A stretch of DNA of 41,302 bases, taken from positions 1 through 41,302 of the forward strand of contig CANPYG010000013.1 in assembly GCA_947588205.1 (NCBI GenBank). Reading direction: 5' to 3'. Positions 13,611 through 22,861 of the stretch are shown piece by piece. Position 1 is the stretch's first letter. Each line of letters opens with the position of its first letter. Origin of the DNA: an uncultured Acetatifactor sp. (lineage in GTDB: Bacteria; Bacillota; Clostridia; Lachnospirales; Lachnospiraceae). The notes beneath the pieces were generated by a model that saw only the letters and a list, made by a program, of their open reading frames with translations, ran no database searches and was not told the DNA's origin. A program made the translations under genes and the position numbers.

Positions 13611-15553
13611 GAGTTTCTCCTCCCAAGGAACTGCTTCAGACAATCATAGACCTGCTCCATATCCAGGGGCTTGGAAAGATGGGCGTTCATCCCGGCTTCC
13701 AGGGAATCATGCACATCCTCCAAAAAGGCGTTGGCGGTCATGGCAATGATCGGCACCGAAGAGGCGTCCGGTCTGTTCAGGCTGCGGATTCTTCTGGTCG
13801 CATCCAGCCCGTTCATCACCGGCATCTGAATATCCATAAAAACGATATCATAATGGAAAAGCTCCGATTTTTCAAAACATCCTACCGCTTTTTCCCCGTT
13901 TTCCGCAGTCTCCACAGAAACCCCGGTCACGCTCAGGATTTCCTGGGCAATCTCCCTGTTCAGCTCATTATCCTCCACCAGAAGAATCCTGTAAGCCGAA
14001 AAATCCATTTTTGATAGGGTGTCCTTTTTTCCGCCCTCAAGCTTACCCTCGTCGGTAAAGGCGTATAGCCCGGCGGACAACCTGCTTAAAAACAGAGGCA
14101 GAGGAATAAACGCATCCACTCCCGCCTTGGTAAGAAAATATTCCGTCTCGCTCCAATCCTCCTCAGACAGCATCAGGATCGGGAACTTACTCCCCATCCG
14201 GCTCCTGATTTGAGGTAAAAATTCTACCATCTCCAAATCCGCAACCTTTGCCGCAGTTAAGAAAGCAAAGTATTCCTTATCGGAAAATGCAGCCCTATTA
14301 ATGGCGTACACGACCTCCATGGCGTTGGAGGCCAGATCCACCTGCATTCCCAAGGTCTTAAGCATATCCGTCAGGGTCCTGCTTAACAGCGGATCGTCAT
14401 TCAACAAAAGGATCCACCGCCCCTTCAGGACTTCATAATATCTGTCTAAGTCGGTCTTCGCCGCGCGGACCGGCAGCTCTATGGAGAAACAGGAGCCTTT
14501 TCCGACTTCGCTCTCCACGGAAATATTGCCCTCCATCATCCTGACAAGACTCTGCGTAATCGCCATGCCGAGCCCGGTTCCCTGGATTTTGCTGACAGTC
14601 ATGCTGCGCTCCCGCTCAAAAGGCTGGAAAATACGCGGCAGGAAATCCGGAGACATTCCGATGCCGTTATCCTTCACCTGGATCCTCAGCGTCAACTCCC
14701 GGTCCGGACGCTCCTCTCCATCCCCAGAACCTCTCTCCACTTCCAGGAAAAGGTTGACATTGCCTCCCGCAGAAGTAAATTTTATCGCATTGGACAAAAG
14801 ATTATTGCAGATCTGGCAGATACGGACATCGTCAATAAAAAGGCGCTCTTCGTCCATTTTGCCGAGCTCCACCGTGAAATTGAGCTTCTTCGCTTCCGCC
14901 TGGGGCTTTACCACAATCAGGATCTTATGAAGCAGGTCTGCCATATCCACATCCGATTTTTCCAGAAGCATCCTGCCGCTTTCAATCCGGGACATATCCA
15001 GGACATCATTTAAAAGAGACATCATGTGACCGGAGGCAATCTGAATCTTATCCAGACAGTCCTTTATCCTGGGGGGCATTTCCCCCTGCATCAGGGCGAT
15101 GCCGGTCATGCCCACAATGGCGTTCATGGGCGTCCTGATATCATGGGAAATCGCTGAAAGGAAATTCGTTTTTGCCCGGCTTGCCAGCTGTGCGTCCTCC
15201 AAAGCCTTTTGCGTATCCTGATAATACCGGCTCACGTCCTGCAGTATACAAACGCAGTATTCCCCCCAGTCCGTTAATACAGCGGAATAGATCTCCCTGC
15301 CCAGATGGCAGAAAAGCGGCGCGCTGTCCCCGCCTTCTCCTGCAAGGCCCCTCCTAAGCGCCTCCGCCTCAGGATCCTGAAGCAGATCCGTCAAGCTGCG
15401 TCTATCCTCCGGACAGGAACCATATTTTTCCAATAGGAGAACCGCGCTTTGATTCGCATAAATCTGTCCGCAAGGCTGCCGTTTTGCGAACAAAAACACC
15501 GGGGCGCCCACCTTGCCCCATATTTCATCCATTTGCTTCATACTCCAATCCAT
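13607..15553 (-). CDS. soluble hybrid histidine kinase (PAS-like, HisKA, HATPase, two receivers)
   Basis: 648 residues. The order is an N-terminal PAS-like sensor (about 10-110), HisKA with phospho-His137 in SHDIRTPMN, and HATPase_c with the N-box around Asn250-251, DNGIGM at 295-300 and GTGLGM at 325-330. A first receiver-like domain (about 378-495) has no Asp at the phosphorylation position (FLTAAKVADLEM). A second receiver (about 522-645) has Asp574 in FMDIQMPVMNG and the conserved Lys in LSKPLD. There is no transmembrane segment, so it senses a cytoplasmic signal. ATG 15553 has AAAGGAAG upstream. No DNA-binding regulator is adjacent; the coupled downstream gene is the degenerate HD-GYP protein. 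Confidence 0.9.
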   Translation of the reverse strand: MDWSMKQMDEIWGKVGAPVFLFAKRQPCGQIYANQSAVLLLEKYGSCPEDRRSLTDLLQDPEAEALRRGLAGEGGDSAPLFCHLGREIYSAVLTDWGEYCVCILQDVSRYYQDTQKALEDAQLASRAKTNFLSAISHDIRTPMNAIVGMTGIALMQGEMPPRIKDCLDKIQIASGHMMSLLNDVLDMSRIESGRMLLEKSDVDMADLLHKILIVVKPQAEAKKLNFTVELGKMDEERLFIDDVRICQICNNLLSNAIKFTSAGGNVNLFLEVERGSGDGEERPDRELTLRIQVKDNGIGMSPDFLPRIFQPFERERSMTVSKIQGTGLGMAITQSLVRMMEGNISVESEVGKGSCFSIELPVRAAKTDLDRYYEVLKGRWILLLNDDPLLSRTLTDMLKTLGMQVDLASNAMEVVYAINRAAFSDKEYFAFLTAAKVADLEMVEFLPQIRSRMGSKFPILMLSEEDWSETEYFLTKAGVDAFIPLPLFLSRLSAGLYAFTDEGKLEGGKKDTLSKMDFSAYRILLVEDNELNREIAQEILSVTGVSVETAENGEKAVGCFEKSELFHYDIVFMDIQMPVMNGLDATRRIRSLNRPDASSVPIIAMTANAFLEDVHDSLEAGMNAHLSKPLDMEQVYDCLKQFLGRRNS

Positions 15554-15645
15554 TATGTACTTCCTTTCCGCTCCGGCATCCTTTGATGCATTTGTTCCAG
15601 GAGCTGCAGCCGTACCAAATTGTCCCCGTATGATTAAAAGTACCT

Positions 15646-16821
15646 CTACTCCGCGTAAATCACGTTCCTGAGCTTCCGCAAAACCGGGAGGGTTCCCGCA
15701 TCCTTTTTCTGTGTCATAAAAATAATACTTCTCTTCGTCTGCGGATCATTGCTCATATAACAGCCAAGCCATCCGTCCCAGCCGTATTCTCCCACGCTGC
15801 CCAGATACCAGGCTTCCGCATTGCTTCGCCTTACGCGCATCAGATTCCCATAGGAATACCCCTGAAGGGTAAAAAACTGCCTTAAGAAGCTTTCTTCCAA
15901 TGAAGCCGGGATCGCTCCCCCTGTCAGCATCCGCACCGTCCCAGGCTTTAAGATCTGTCTTCCCTCATATTCTCCATCCTGCAGGAGCATTCTGCTGAAT
16001 TTCATAAAATCATCCGTCGTGGACACCAGTCCCGCCCCTCCGGACTCAAAAGCAGGATTCCTGTCCATCCCATTGATAATCCCGAGGTGATTGCCCCGGT
16101 AAGGAATCAGTTCTCCTTCCGCGCACTCATACGCCGTCACCAGGCGGCTTCTTTTTTCCTCCGGCACAAAAAAACCGGTATCCTTCATCTCCAAAGGCGC
16201 AAAGAAGAGACGGTTAAGCAGTTCGGAAAACCTAAGCCCGGAGGCCTTCTCCATCACGGCGCCCAGCACATCGGCGCTGCTGCCGTACAAATGCCGGCTT
16301 CCCGGCTGAAACGCCAAGGGAACCTGTCCCAGGCGTTCCGCCAGCTCCCCGGTGCTCATGGGATGCTCCGTAAACAAACGCCTGTCCAACTCCGCGAAAA
16401 TCTCGTCCGTTCCACGTCCGGCTTCCCCCGGATATCCGGGATACAGCAAGCCCGAAGTCATATCCAGCAGATCCTTGATCGCAACCTCCCGCACAGAAGG
16501 TTCCACAGATCCGTCCGCCGCCTGCACGGACTGTTCCCGGAATGAAGGAATATATGCGGAAACAGGTTCCGCCAGGTCAAGAATCCCCCGTTCCATCAGG
16601 GCAAAGGCGGCCGCCGCCGTAATCGGCTTGCTCATGGAATACAGACGATATATGCCGTCCCTGCGGATCGGTTCCCGACGCTCTCTATCGGCGAAGCCGC
16701 CCTCAACGTAACAGACTTCCCTTCCGTCCTGCTCTACGCAAAGGCTTCCCCCGGAAATCTCTCCCCGCTCCACCGCCTGATCCAGAATCGTCTGCAGCGT
16801 CCGTACCGTCTCAGCTTTCAT
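15646..16821 (-). CDS. serine hydrolase of the beta-lactamase/esterase (class C-like) family
   Basis: 391 residues, no signal peptide, so probably cytoplasmic. The SxxK catalytic motif is Ser62-Met-Ser-Lys65 in RLYSMSKPITA. The Tyr motif is Tyr179 in HLYGSSADVLG, and a C-terminal GEYGWDGWLG replaces the KTG box. These features fit the esterase EstB / class C-like group, which hydrolyses esters, amides or peptides, rather than a true resistance beta-lactamase. The start at 16821 has AGGGAGG upstream. It is transcribed from its own promoter, divergent from the GH20 gene. The natural substrate is unknown. Confidence 0.9.
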   Translation of the reverse strand: MKAETVRTLQTILDQAVERGEISGGSLCVEQDGREVCYVEGGFADRERREPIRRDGIYRLYSMSKPITAAAAFALMERGILDLAEPVSAYIPSFREQSVQAADGSVEPSVREVAIKDLLDMTSGLLYPGYPGEAGRGTDEIFAELDRRLFTEHPMSTGELAERLGQVPLAFQPGSRHLYGSSADVLGAVMEKASGLRFSELLNRLFFAPLEMKDTGFFVPEEKRSRLVTAYECAEGELIPYRGNHLGIINGMDRNPAFESGGAGLVSTTDDFMKFSRMLLQDGEYEGRQILKPGTVRMLTGGAIPASLEESFLRQFFTLQGYSYGNLMRVRRSNAEAWYLGSVGEYGWDGWLGCYMSNDPQTKRSIIFMTQKKDAGTLPVLRKLRNVIYAE

Positions 16822-16850
16822 AACGAAACCTCCCTGTTTTCCTTGTTTTT

Positions 16851-16879
16851 ATTATATCTGCTACTCGTTCAGATAGCAA
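16851..16879 (-). promoter_or_regulatory. promoter of the serine hydrolase gene
   Basis: TTGCTA (16879-16874), a 17-bp spacer, TATAAT (16856-16851) on the minus strand, about 30 bases before the start codon. Confidence 0.7.
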
Positions 16880-16940
16880 GATTTTTATGATTATGTTGCA
16901 AAAAAAATAGAAAATTCTTTATCATTTAGTAAATTTCCCC

Positions 16941-16969
16941 TTGCTTTTTTTAACTGTATTTGATAAGAT
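16941..16969 (+). promoter_or_regulatory. candidate promoter of the GH20 gene
   Basis: TTGCTT (16941-16946), a 17-bp spacer, TAAGAT (16964-16969). A second candidate, TTGACA at 17018-17023, has a good -35 but a poor -10 (AGTAAT). The choice is uncertain. Confidence 0.4.
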
Positions 16970-17089
16970 CGTGCTTGTATAGATGTTCTTGCAAATCCTG
17001 AAATTCTGTAACCGCGTTGACATGTGAATTCATTTGACGAGTAATTGCAACAGAATTTTGGGATTATTTTTTATTTTAGGGAGGATATT

Positions 17090-18940
17090 ATGATTTTATT
17101 ACCAGTACCGAAGAAACAAGAGCAGAAAGAAGGATATTTTAAAATCAAATTATCCACGATGATTGTAATGGCGCCTTCCTGCGCCCCGGGCACGGAGGTC
17201 TATGCGAAGCTGCTGAAGGACGAGATCGCAGAGTACGCCGGGTTAGAGGTGTCCGTTACCAGGGGAAGGGCAAAAGAAGGCGATATCGTGCTGGAGCCGG
17301 ATCCCGCATTGGGGGAGCAGCAATATACCCTCGCGGTAGAAAAGGATTCCATTCTGATCCGGGGAGGAAGCCTTTCTTCCCTGGGCTGGGGCGTACAGAC
17401 CCTCCGTCAGGTAATCCGCCAGTGCGCGGGCCTGCTTCCTTTGATCAGAATCGAAGATGAACCGGACCTGCCGAACAGGGGCTTCTTCCACGATGTGACC
17501 AGAGGGCGGGTCCAGACGCTTCCCAACCTGAAGAAGCTGGTTGATACCATGGCTTTTTATAAGCTGAATCAATTACAATTGAATATGGAGCATACCTATC
17601 TGTTCCGGGATCTTTCGGAACTGTGGAGAGACGAAACCCCTTTAACCGCCGAGGAAATCATGGAGCTGGACCAGTATTGCTTTGAAAGGGGAATCGAGCT
17701 TGTTCCCTGCCTGGCAAGCTTCGGGCATCTTTATAAGCTGCTCAGCACCAGAACCTACGCGGAATACTGCGAGCTTACGGACAGCGACTCCCAGGAGTTT
17801 TCCTTCTTCGACAGGATGGCCCACCACACCGTGGACGTATCCAATCCGGGCTCCATGGAGCTGATCCTCGGGATGATAGAAGAATATATGCAGCTGTTCC
17901 GCTCCAACCAGTTCAATATCTGCGCGGACGAAACCTTCGACCTGGGCACGGGCAAAAGCAAAGCCCTCGCGCAGGAAAAGGGAAGGGACAGACTGTACAT
18001 CGACTTTATCTCCGGGCTCTTTGAGTTCCTGATAAAAAACGGCAAAAAGCCCATGTTCTGGGGAGATATTATCTGCGGCTTCCCCAAGCTATTAAAGGAA
18101 CTTCCCGAGAATGTAGTGTGTCTGACCTGGGGGTATCTGCCCAATCAGCGGGATGCGGAAGTTCGCACCATGCACGACGCGGGGGCGGTCCAATATGTCT
18201 GCCCGGGCGTCTGCGGCTGGAATACATGGGTTAATTTCATGTCCGGGAGCTATTCCAATATCCGGAAGATGTGCAGCTACGCCAGAAAATATCATGCGAT
18301 CGGAGTGCTCAATACCGACTGGGGCGATTTCGGGCACATCAATCAGCCGATCTTTTCGATTCCTGGCTTAATCTACGGGGCGGCGTTCTCCTGGAACGGA
18401 ACAGAGATTGCCTTTGATGAATTGAACCGTCAAATCTCCATCCTGGAATTTGGGGACCACAGCGGCCGTCTGGTGGGATGCCTGGCTCAGATGAATGAGC
18501 TCAATTCCTTCTGCTGGCGGGATACCGTGATGATCAAGGAGTGGACCCAGAAGGGAAAGAGCCGGGAAGAAATCGCAAAAGACTTTGAACGGAAGAACAT
18601 CCGGGAAAAGGCCCACTATAACGGAGAACTGGACGCCTTAGAGGAAGAGTTCCTTACGGTCAGCCGCAGTCTTGACGCCGGGCATAAGGCGATTGTATCC
18701 GCAGCGAGCGTTTCCTTTCTGGCAATCCGCGTGTGGAATCAGGTAGGTCAATACATCCTCTCTGTAAAGGACGGGAACCCGGATCCGGAAAAAGGAAAAG
18801 AGCTGGCCTGCGAGCTGGAACGCTGTCTGTATTATTACAAGAAAAACTGGAGGGAAAACAGCAAGGAGGGCGACCTTGGCAAGATTGAGGATGTCTTCTG
18901 CTGGTATGCGGACCGATTGAGGGACGGATTCTCCATATGA
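17090..18940 (+). CDS. glycoside hydrolase family 20 beta-N-acetylhexosaminidase
   Basis: 616 residues without a signal peptide. The N-terminal alpha/beta domain (about 1-120) is GH20b-like, and the TIM barrel follows from about 130. Catalytic Asp280-Glu281 are seen in NICADETFDLG. The Asp stabilises the acetamido oxazolinium intermediate and the Glu is the acid. GFFHDVTRGR at about 131 and CLTWGYLP further on fit the family. It removes terminal GlcNAc or GalNAc from glycans, here probably from imported oligosaccharides. The C-terminal 150 residues are helical. ATG 17090 has AGGGAGG upstream; a TTG 45 bases earlier has no ribosome site. No transporter is adjacent. Confidence 0.92.
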   Translation: MILLPVPKKQEQKEGYFKIKLSTMIVMAPSCAPGTEVYAKLLKDEIAEYAGLEVSVTRGRAKEGDIVLEPDPALGEQQYTLAVEKDSILIRGGSLSSLGWGVQTLRQVIRQCAGLLPLIRIEDEPDLPNRGFFHDVTRGRVQTLPNLKKLVDTMAFYKLNQLQLNMEHTYLFRDLSELWRDETPLTAEEIMELDQYCFERGIELVPCLASFGHLYKLLSTRTYAEYCELTDSDSQEFSFFDRMAHHTVDVSNPGSMELILGMIEEYMQLFRSNQFNICADETFDLGTGKSKALAQEKGRDRLYIDFISGLFEFLIKNGKKPMFWGDIICGFPKLLKELPENVVCLTWGYLPNQRDAEVRTMHDAGAVQYVCPGVCGWNTWVNFMSGSYSNIRKMCSYARKYHAIGVLNTDWGDFGHINQPIFSIPGLIYGAAFSWNGTEIAFDELNRQISILEFGDHSGRLVGCLAQMNELNSFCWRDTVMIKEWTQKGKSREEIAKDFERKNIREKAHYNGELDALEEEFLTVSRSLDAGHKAIVSAASVSFLAIRVWNQVGQYILSVKDGNPDPEKGKELACELERCLYYYKKNWRENSKEGDLGKIEDVFCWYADRLRDGFSI

Positions 18941-19018
18941 TAAAAAATGCTCCTCCGGCAATTAAGGATTGGGATTTTACCTGGGGAGCAGGCCGGCTTA
19001 ACCGCAAAGAAGCTTACG

Positions 19019-19060
19019 GGGCGGATGCTTAATATCCATAGGGCATCCGCCCTTATATTT
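19019..19060 (+). terminator. terminator after the GH20 gene
   Basis: A perfect 10-bp stem GGGCGGATGC/GCATCCGCCC (19019-19028, 19043-19052) with a 14-base loop is followed by TTATATTT. It lies about 80 bases after the stop codon, within a 323-bp gap that otherwise holds only the next promoter. Confidence 0.7.
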
Positions 19061-19176
19061 GGCCACAGAGAGCTTTCAAACATACCGCATCCCCAATGTC
19101 TTTTGCGTTCGTTCCCAAGTTTAAGGCAAAAAATCTATTTTCCCTTATTATTTTAGTGGATAATTCCATACAAGTT

Positions 19177-19185
19177 TGTTATAAT
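19177..19185 (+). promoter_or_regulatory. extended -10 promoter of the MBOAT gene
   Basis: TGTTATAAT matches the extended -10 form TGnTATAAT. No clear -35 is present. The ATG is about 80 bases downstream. Confidence 0.5.
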
Positions 19186-19263
19186 AAATCAGAATAATTG
19201 TTATCGTCATAAATCCACAAACGACCTGACAGACAAATACAAATGAAGATGAGGTAACTATGA

Positions 19264-20754
19264 ATGCTGTTTAATTCCTTACAATTTCTGGCCTTTTTCC
19301 CAGTTGTTGTCATCGTTTATTTTCTGATCCCTTCAAAAATACGATATTTATGGCTGTTGGCATGCAGCTATTATTTTTATATGTGCTGGAACCCCAAATA
19401 CGTTCTGCTTCTTCTGGCGTCCACTGTCGTCACATACCTTGCCGGACTTTTTCTGGTAAGATGGTCGGACAGCCCAAAACGTAAAAAATGGGTTCTCGCT
19501 ATCTGCCTGCTGATCAATTTCGGGATTCTCTTTGTCTTTAAATATGCCAATTTTGCCATACAGACCATTGAAAAGCTATTGGGTCTGGTCCACATTACAG
19601 TGCCGGAAGTGACGATAAGGCTGCTCCTGCCTGTGGGAATCTCCTTTTATATTTTCCAGGCCGTAAGTTATCTGATCGACGTCTACCGGGGAGACATCAA
19701 GCCGGAGAGGAACTTCTTCATTTATGCTTTGTTTGTCTCTTTTTTCCCACAGCTGGTCGCCGGACCCATTGAGAGAAGCAGAAACCTTCTGCCACAGATC
19801 CGCAATCTGAATAAAACCCATCTCTGGGATAGCAAAAGACTTCTGGGCGGTTGCGCCCTGATGCTTTACGGATTCTTTTTAAAAATGGTAATTGCAGACA
19901 GAGCCGCACTTTTTGTAGATACGGTTTTCGATGTTGAAAAGTATTCTGTCTATGGAAGCTTTGAGGTCCTGACGGGGATGCTCCTGTTTACCCTGCAGAT
20001 TTACTGTGATTTTGCCGGATATACCTCTATTGCCATCGGTGCGGCAAAAATCCTGGGTGTGGAGCTGATGGATAATTTCAACACCCCATATTTTGCGGTG
20101 AGCATTAAAGACTTCTGGAACAGATGGCATATTTCCCTGTCGACCTGGTTTCGGGATTACCTGTATTTTCCCTTGGGAGGAAGCCGTAAAGGGAAACTGC
20201 GAAAATATCTCAATATCATGATTGTATTCGGTCTGAGCGGAATGTGGCACGGCGCAGGCTGGCATTATATATTCTGGGGGCTCCTTCACGGAGTTTACCG
20301 TGTAACAGGCGAAGCGACCCTGAAAATCCGGCAGAAATGGAATCAAATCTGTAAGAAACGGACGGACACTTTTTCTCATCAACTATGGAAACGCACCTGC
20401 ACATTTTCCCTGGTAGCGGTAGCCTGGGTATTTTTTCGGGCAGCTTCCCTCAGGCAGGCAGTTGATCTCCTTTTCCAGTTGGTAAGCCGTTTCAATCCCT
20501 GGGTCTTATTTGACGGAACCCTTTTGAATCTTGGAATAGATGCCAAGGACTGGAATGTACTGATATTATCCATTCTGATCCTGTTTGCCGTCAGTTTATG
20601 CAGGCATTGGGGAAAACAGCCTGCTAAGGCTTTTGCAGAGCAGGGGCTCCTGTTTCAGGCAGTTGTGATATATTTTGGAATTATTGCGATCCTTTTGTTC
20701 GGCGTTTACGGCGCGGGCTATGAAGCGGCCCAGTTTATTTATTTCCAGTTCTAA
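19264..20754 (+). CDS. MBOAT-family O-acyltransferase (AlgI/DltB-like)
   Basis: 496 residues with about ten or more membrane segments. The proposed catalytic His329 lies in SGMWHGAGWHY, and a second conserved His289 in NRWHISLSTWFRDYLYFPLGG. The core pattern LPVGISFYIFQAVSYLIDVY and FPQLVAGPIER is typical of AlgI-type enzymes. It carries acetyl groups across the membrane to modify an extracellular polymer. ATG 19264 has GAGGT upstream. The next gene 34 bp downstream encodes an SGNH partner, so the two probably form one O-acetylation machine. The polymer (capsule, secondary wall polymer or other) is not identified. Confidence 0.93.
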   Translation: MLFNSLQFLAFFPVVVIVYFLIPSKIRYLWLLACSYYFYMCWNPKYVLLLLASTVVTYLAGLFLVRWSDSPKRKKWVLAICLLINFGILFVFKYANFAIQTIEKLLGLVHITVPEVTIRLLLPVGISFYIFQAVSYLIDVYRGDIKPERNFFIYALFVSFFPQLVAGPIERSRNLLPQIRNLNKTHLWDSKRLLGGCALMLYGFFLKMVIADRAALFVDTVFDVEKYSVYGSFEVLTGMLLFTLQIYCDFAGYTSIAIGAAKILGVELMDNFNTPYFAVSIKDFWNRWHISLSTWFRDYLYFPLGGSRKGKLRKYLNIMIVFGLSGMWHGAGWHYIFWGLLHGVYRVTGEATLKIRQKWNQICKKRTDTFSHQLWKRTCTFSLVAVAWVFFRAASLRQAVDLLFQLVSRFNPWVLFDGTLLNLGIDAKDWNVLILSILILFAVSLCRHWGKQPAKAFAEQGLLFQAVVIYFGIIAILLFGVYGAGYEAAQFIYFQF

Positions 20755-20788
20755 TTTTTGAATTCCTTTCAGGCGAGGTATCCGGCTT

Positions 20789-21733
20789 ATGAAAAGATTA
20801 AAGTATATAAAGGGCATGGCTCTTTTTATTGTTTTTATCTGCTTATTATATATTGGGATCTGCTATACAACCTGGGTCGTCCGGGATAAAAGTCTCGGCA
20901 ATATCTGGGTAAAGCTCAGGGAACAGAAAAAGGATTCCATTGATGTGATCTTTTTGGGAACCAGCCATCAGTTCTGCAGCATAGATGTGGATCTGCTGTA
21001 CGAAGAATACGGGATCAATGGGTTTATGCTTGCGACCTCCGGACAAACGATGCCTATGACCTATTACGCCGCGAAGGAGGCCATCCGCATGCAGCATCCA
21101 AGCGTCATTGTGTTTGAAGCGCTTTACTGTCATCATGACTTCAGGACCCTGACCGATGGGATGACCCATTCCTTTTTTGATGGAATGCCTTATGGAGCCG
21201 TCAAAAAGGAAGCCGTGGAGGATTTGATTGAAGATGAATCTCAGAGAATCTACTACTATTTAGACCTTGGATATTTTCATAACAGGTGGAAGGATTTAAA
21301 GGAACCCGATTTCCATTGTACCATGAACAGTTCGAGAGGGAATTATCATTTTGAGGAAACAAATCCCGGAAGCGTTGTTCCGGTGCTGGAAACCGACGAG
21401 AAAAGGGAAATTCCTGAAGGCACCTTATATTACCTGGATCTTCTGATCAAATTGTGTCAGGAAAACAACATCAGGCTTGTCATGTACGTCGCGCCCTTTG
21501 GCGTGTTGAACGAGGGAGATGACCCTGCCGGCGTATATGAAATGCAGAAATCCTTCCACTGGATCCGGGACTATGTAGAACCAATGGGGATTCCTTTTTA
21601 CAACCTGTTTGAACATGTGGAGGAGCTTCATCTGGATTATGGCGCCGACTTCATGGACGCACAGCACTTTAATTTCCGCGGGCAGGAAAAATTTACCCGT
21701 TTCATGGTGGAAAACGGGTATTTTGATTTCTAG
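20789..21733 (+). CDS. membrane-anchored SGNH-hydrolase-like protein, partner of the MBOAT protein
   Basis: 314 residues. One N-terminal membrane helix (about 9-28) is followed by an extracellular SGNH/DHHW-like domain. The nucleophile Ser59 is in FLGTSHQF and the Asp290/His293 pair in FMDAQHFN. AlgJ/AlgX and DltD act this way beside AlgI/DltB-type proteins, passing acyl groups to the polymer. The gene follows the MBOAT gene on the same strand with a 34-bp gap and GCGAGG upstream of ATG. An esterase role is possible but less likely given the context. Confidence 0.88.
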   Translation: MKRLKYIKGMALFIVFICLLYIGICYTTWVVRDKSLGNIWVKLREQKKDSIDVIFLGTSHQFCSIDVDLLYEEYGINGFMLATSGQTMPMTYYAAKEAIRMQHPSVIVFEALYCHHDFRTLTDGMTHSFFDGMPYGAVKKEAVEDLIEDESQRIYYYLDLGYFHNRWKDLKEPDFHCTMNSSRGNYHFEETNPGSVVPVLETDEKREIPEGTLYYLDLLIKLCQENNIRLVMYVAPFGVLNEGDDPAGVYEMQKSFHWIRDYVEPMGIPFYNLFEHVEELHLDYGADFMDAQHFNFRGQEKFTRFMVENGYFDF

Positions 21734-21825
21734 CGGCTGCCCCGCCGGATCCTTTTCGGATATTCTGATGATAAGATGGAACCCAGGGTACAGACAGCCG
21801 CGGCGATCCCGGATACCGCTTGCGT

Positions 21826-22509
21826 TTATCTTCTCACCCACATAATATCTTCCCCGTTTTTCACATGTGGGGCGTCGGAAACCGTGATGTCCCGGAATTC
21901 CTGGGCGTCCTCCACGCTCATCAGCACAGAAGGGTCATAGCCCTCCCGCCTGATCGCTTCCGGGTCATATTCCAGCAGAAGCTTTCCCTTATTTACAAAC
22001 TCGTTCTGAACCACGCGGGGGCGGAAATACAACCCTTCCAGCTCCTCTGTTCCGATGCCGGCCTGAATCAAAAGCTCCATCCCATAGTCCGTGCGCAGGA
22101 GCATACTGTTTCCGGTAGGAAACAGGCGTATGATTTTTCCGGAAACGGGGGAATATAGCTTGCCCTGGCTGGAATGGATCCTTGCGCCTTTGCGCCCGCC
22201 TTCCTTAAAGTAACTCACTTCCCCCGCCGCAGGACTCCCTATGGCGCGTCCCAGCACGATTCTCTTCGCGCCCGGCTGCAGCTTCTCCTGGATATGCCTG
22301 CTCCTTTGGTCCTGGCGCCCCCGCTCTCTCCGTATCCGTTTCTCATTATCCAAATCCCTTACGACAGCGGTGGGAATCTCAATTTCTTCCTCTTCCGGCT
22401 CTGCCTCCTGAACGGAGGCGTTGATACGCTTATCCGCCTTCCCCAGCCAGAAGCCGGCGCTGTATGCCACCGCAACCGTCGTTCCTGTTACCAAAATATC
22501 CATTATCAT
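21826..22509 (-). CDS. membrane-anchored EIIA-Glc-like domain protein lacking both active-site histidines
   Basis: 227 residues. An N-terminal membrane helix (about 4-22) is followed by a charged linker (23-82) and an EIIA-Glc (PTS_EIIA_1) fold (about 85-215). In Crr the phosphorylated His90 and helper His75 lie 15 residues apart. Here the same places are Gln149 (LLIQAGIGTEEL) and Asn134 (FPTGNSMLL), also 15 apart, and the Asp after IHxGI is Gly. The domain therefore cannot carry phosphate. It is more likely a structural or regulatory module at the membrane, or a carbohydrate/peptide-binding derivative. GGAGGG supports ATG 22509. No PTS genes are near. Confidence 0.82.
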   Translation of the reverse strand: MIMDILVTGTTVAVAYSAGFWLGKADKRINASVQEAEPEEEEIEIPTAVVRDLDNEKRIRRERGRQDQRSRHIQEKLQPGAKRIVLGRAIGSPAAGEVSYFKEGGRKGARIHSSQGKLYSPVSGKIIRLFPTGNSMLLRTDYGMELLIQAGIGTEELEGLYFRPRVVQNEFVNKGKLLLEYDPEAIRREGYDPSVLMSVEDAQEFRDITVSDAPHVKNGEDIMWVRR

Positions 22510-22861
22510 ACCTGTTCCCTCCGTTATTCCTGCGATTCCAGATCTTTATTCTTTCGTTTACTGGTAGTTTCTGCATATCACCTCAAATTATGCACATCCC
22601 GGTCACATCATTTCCTTTTTTTAGTTTTTTCATTTGTCCGGTTTTTCAACGGATTTCCAGGAAGCGTATCTGAACTGTTACAAAATGCCGTTTCCGCCAA
22701 GAGATAAATGTTGAAAAATAAAAAATTTTGCCATATAATGAAAATAGTTTCCAAAAATTTCCAGAACAGGAAAGCATATAGTGAACTACAGGCAGGTTTA
22801 AATATCGGCATTTAAAGAGAAGAGCCAATGCGGATTGGCAAGATCAGGAAGGCAGGGCAAG
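22510..22861. other. divergent intergenic region between the EIIA-like gene and ibrA
   Basis: AT-rich. It holds the ibrA promoter and an ibrA leader of about 115 nt with a perfect small hairpin GCCAAT-GCGG-ATTGGC (22824-22839). I see no gene or repeat, and no clear promoter for the minus-strand gene. Confidence 0.55.
22711..22739 (+). promoter_or_regulatory. promoter of ibrA-ibrB
   Basis: TTGAAA (22711-22716), a 17-bp spacer, TATAAT (22734-22739). Confidence 0.7.

Noticed and set aside
15646..16821. Antibiotic-resistance class C beta-lactamase
   Set aside because: No signal peptide, no KTG box and esterase-like motifs; resistance is not supported.
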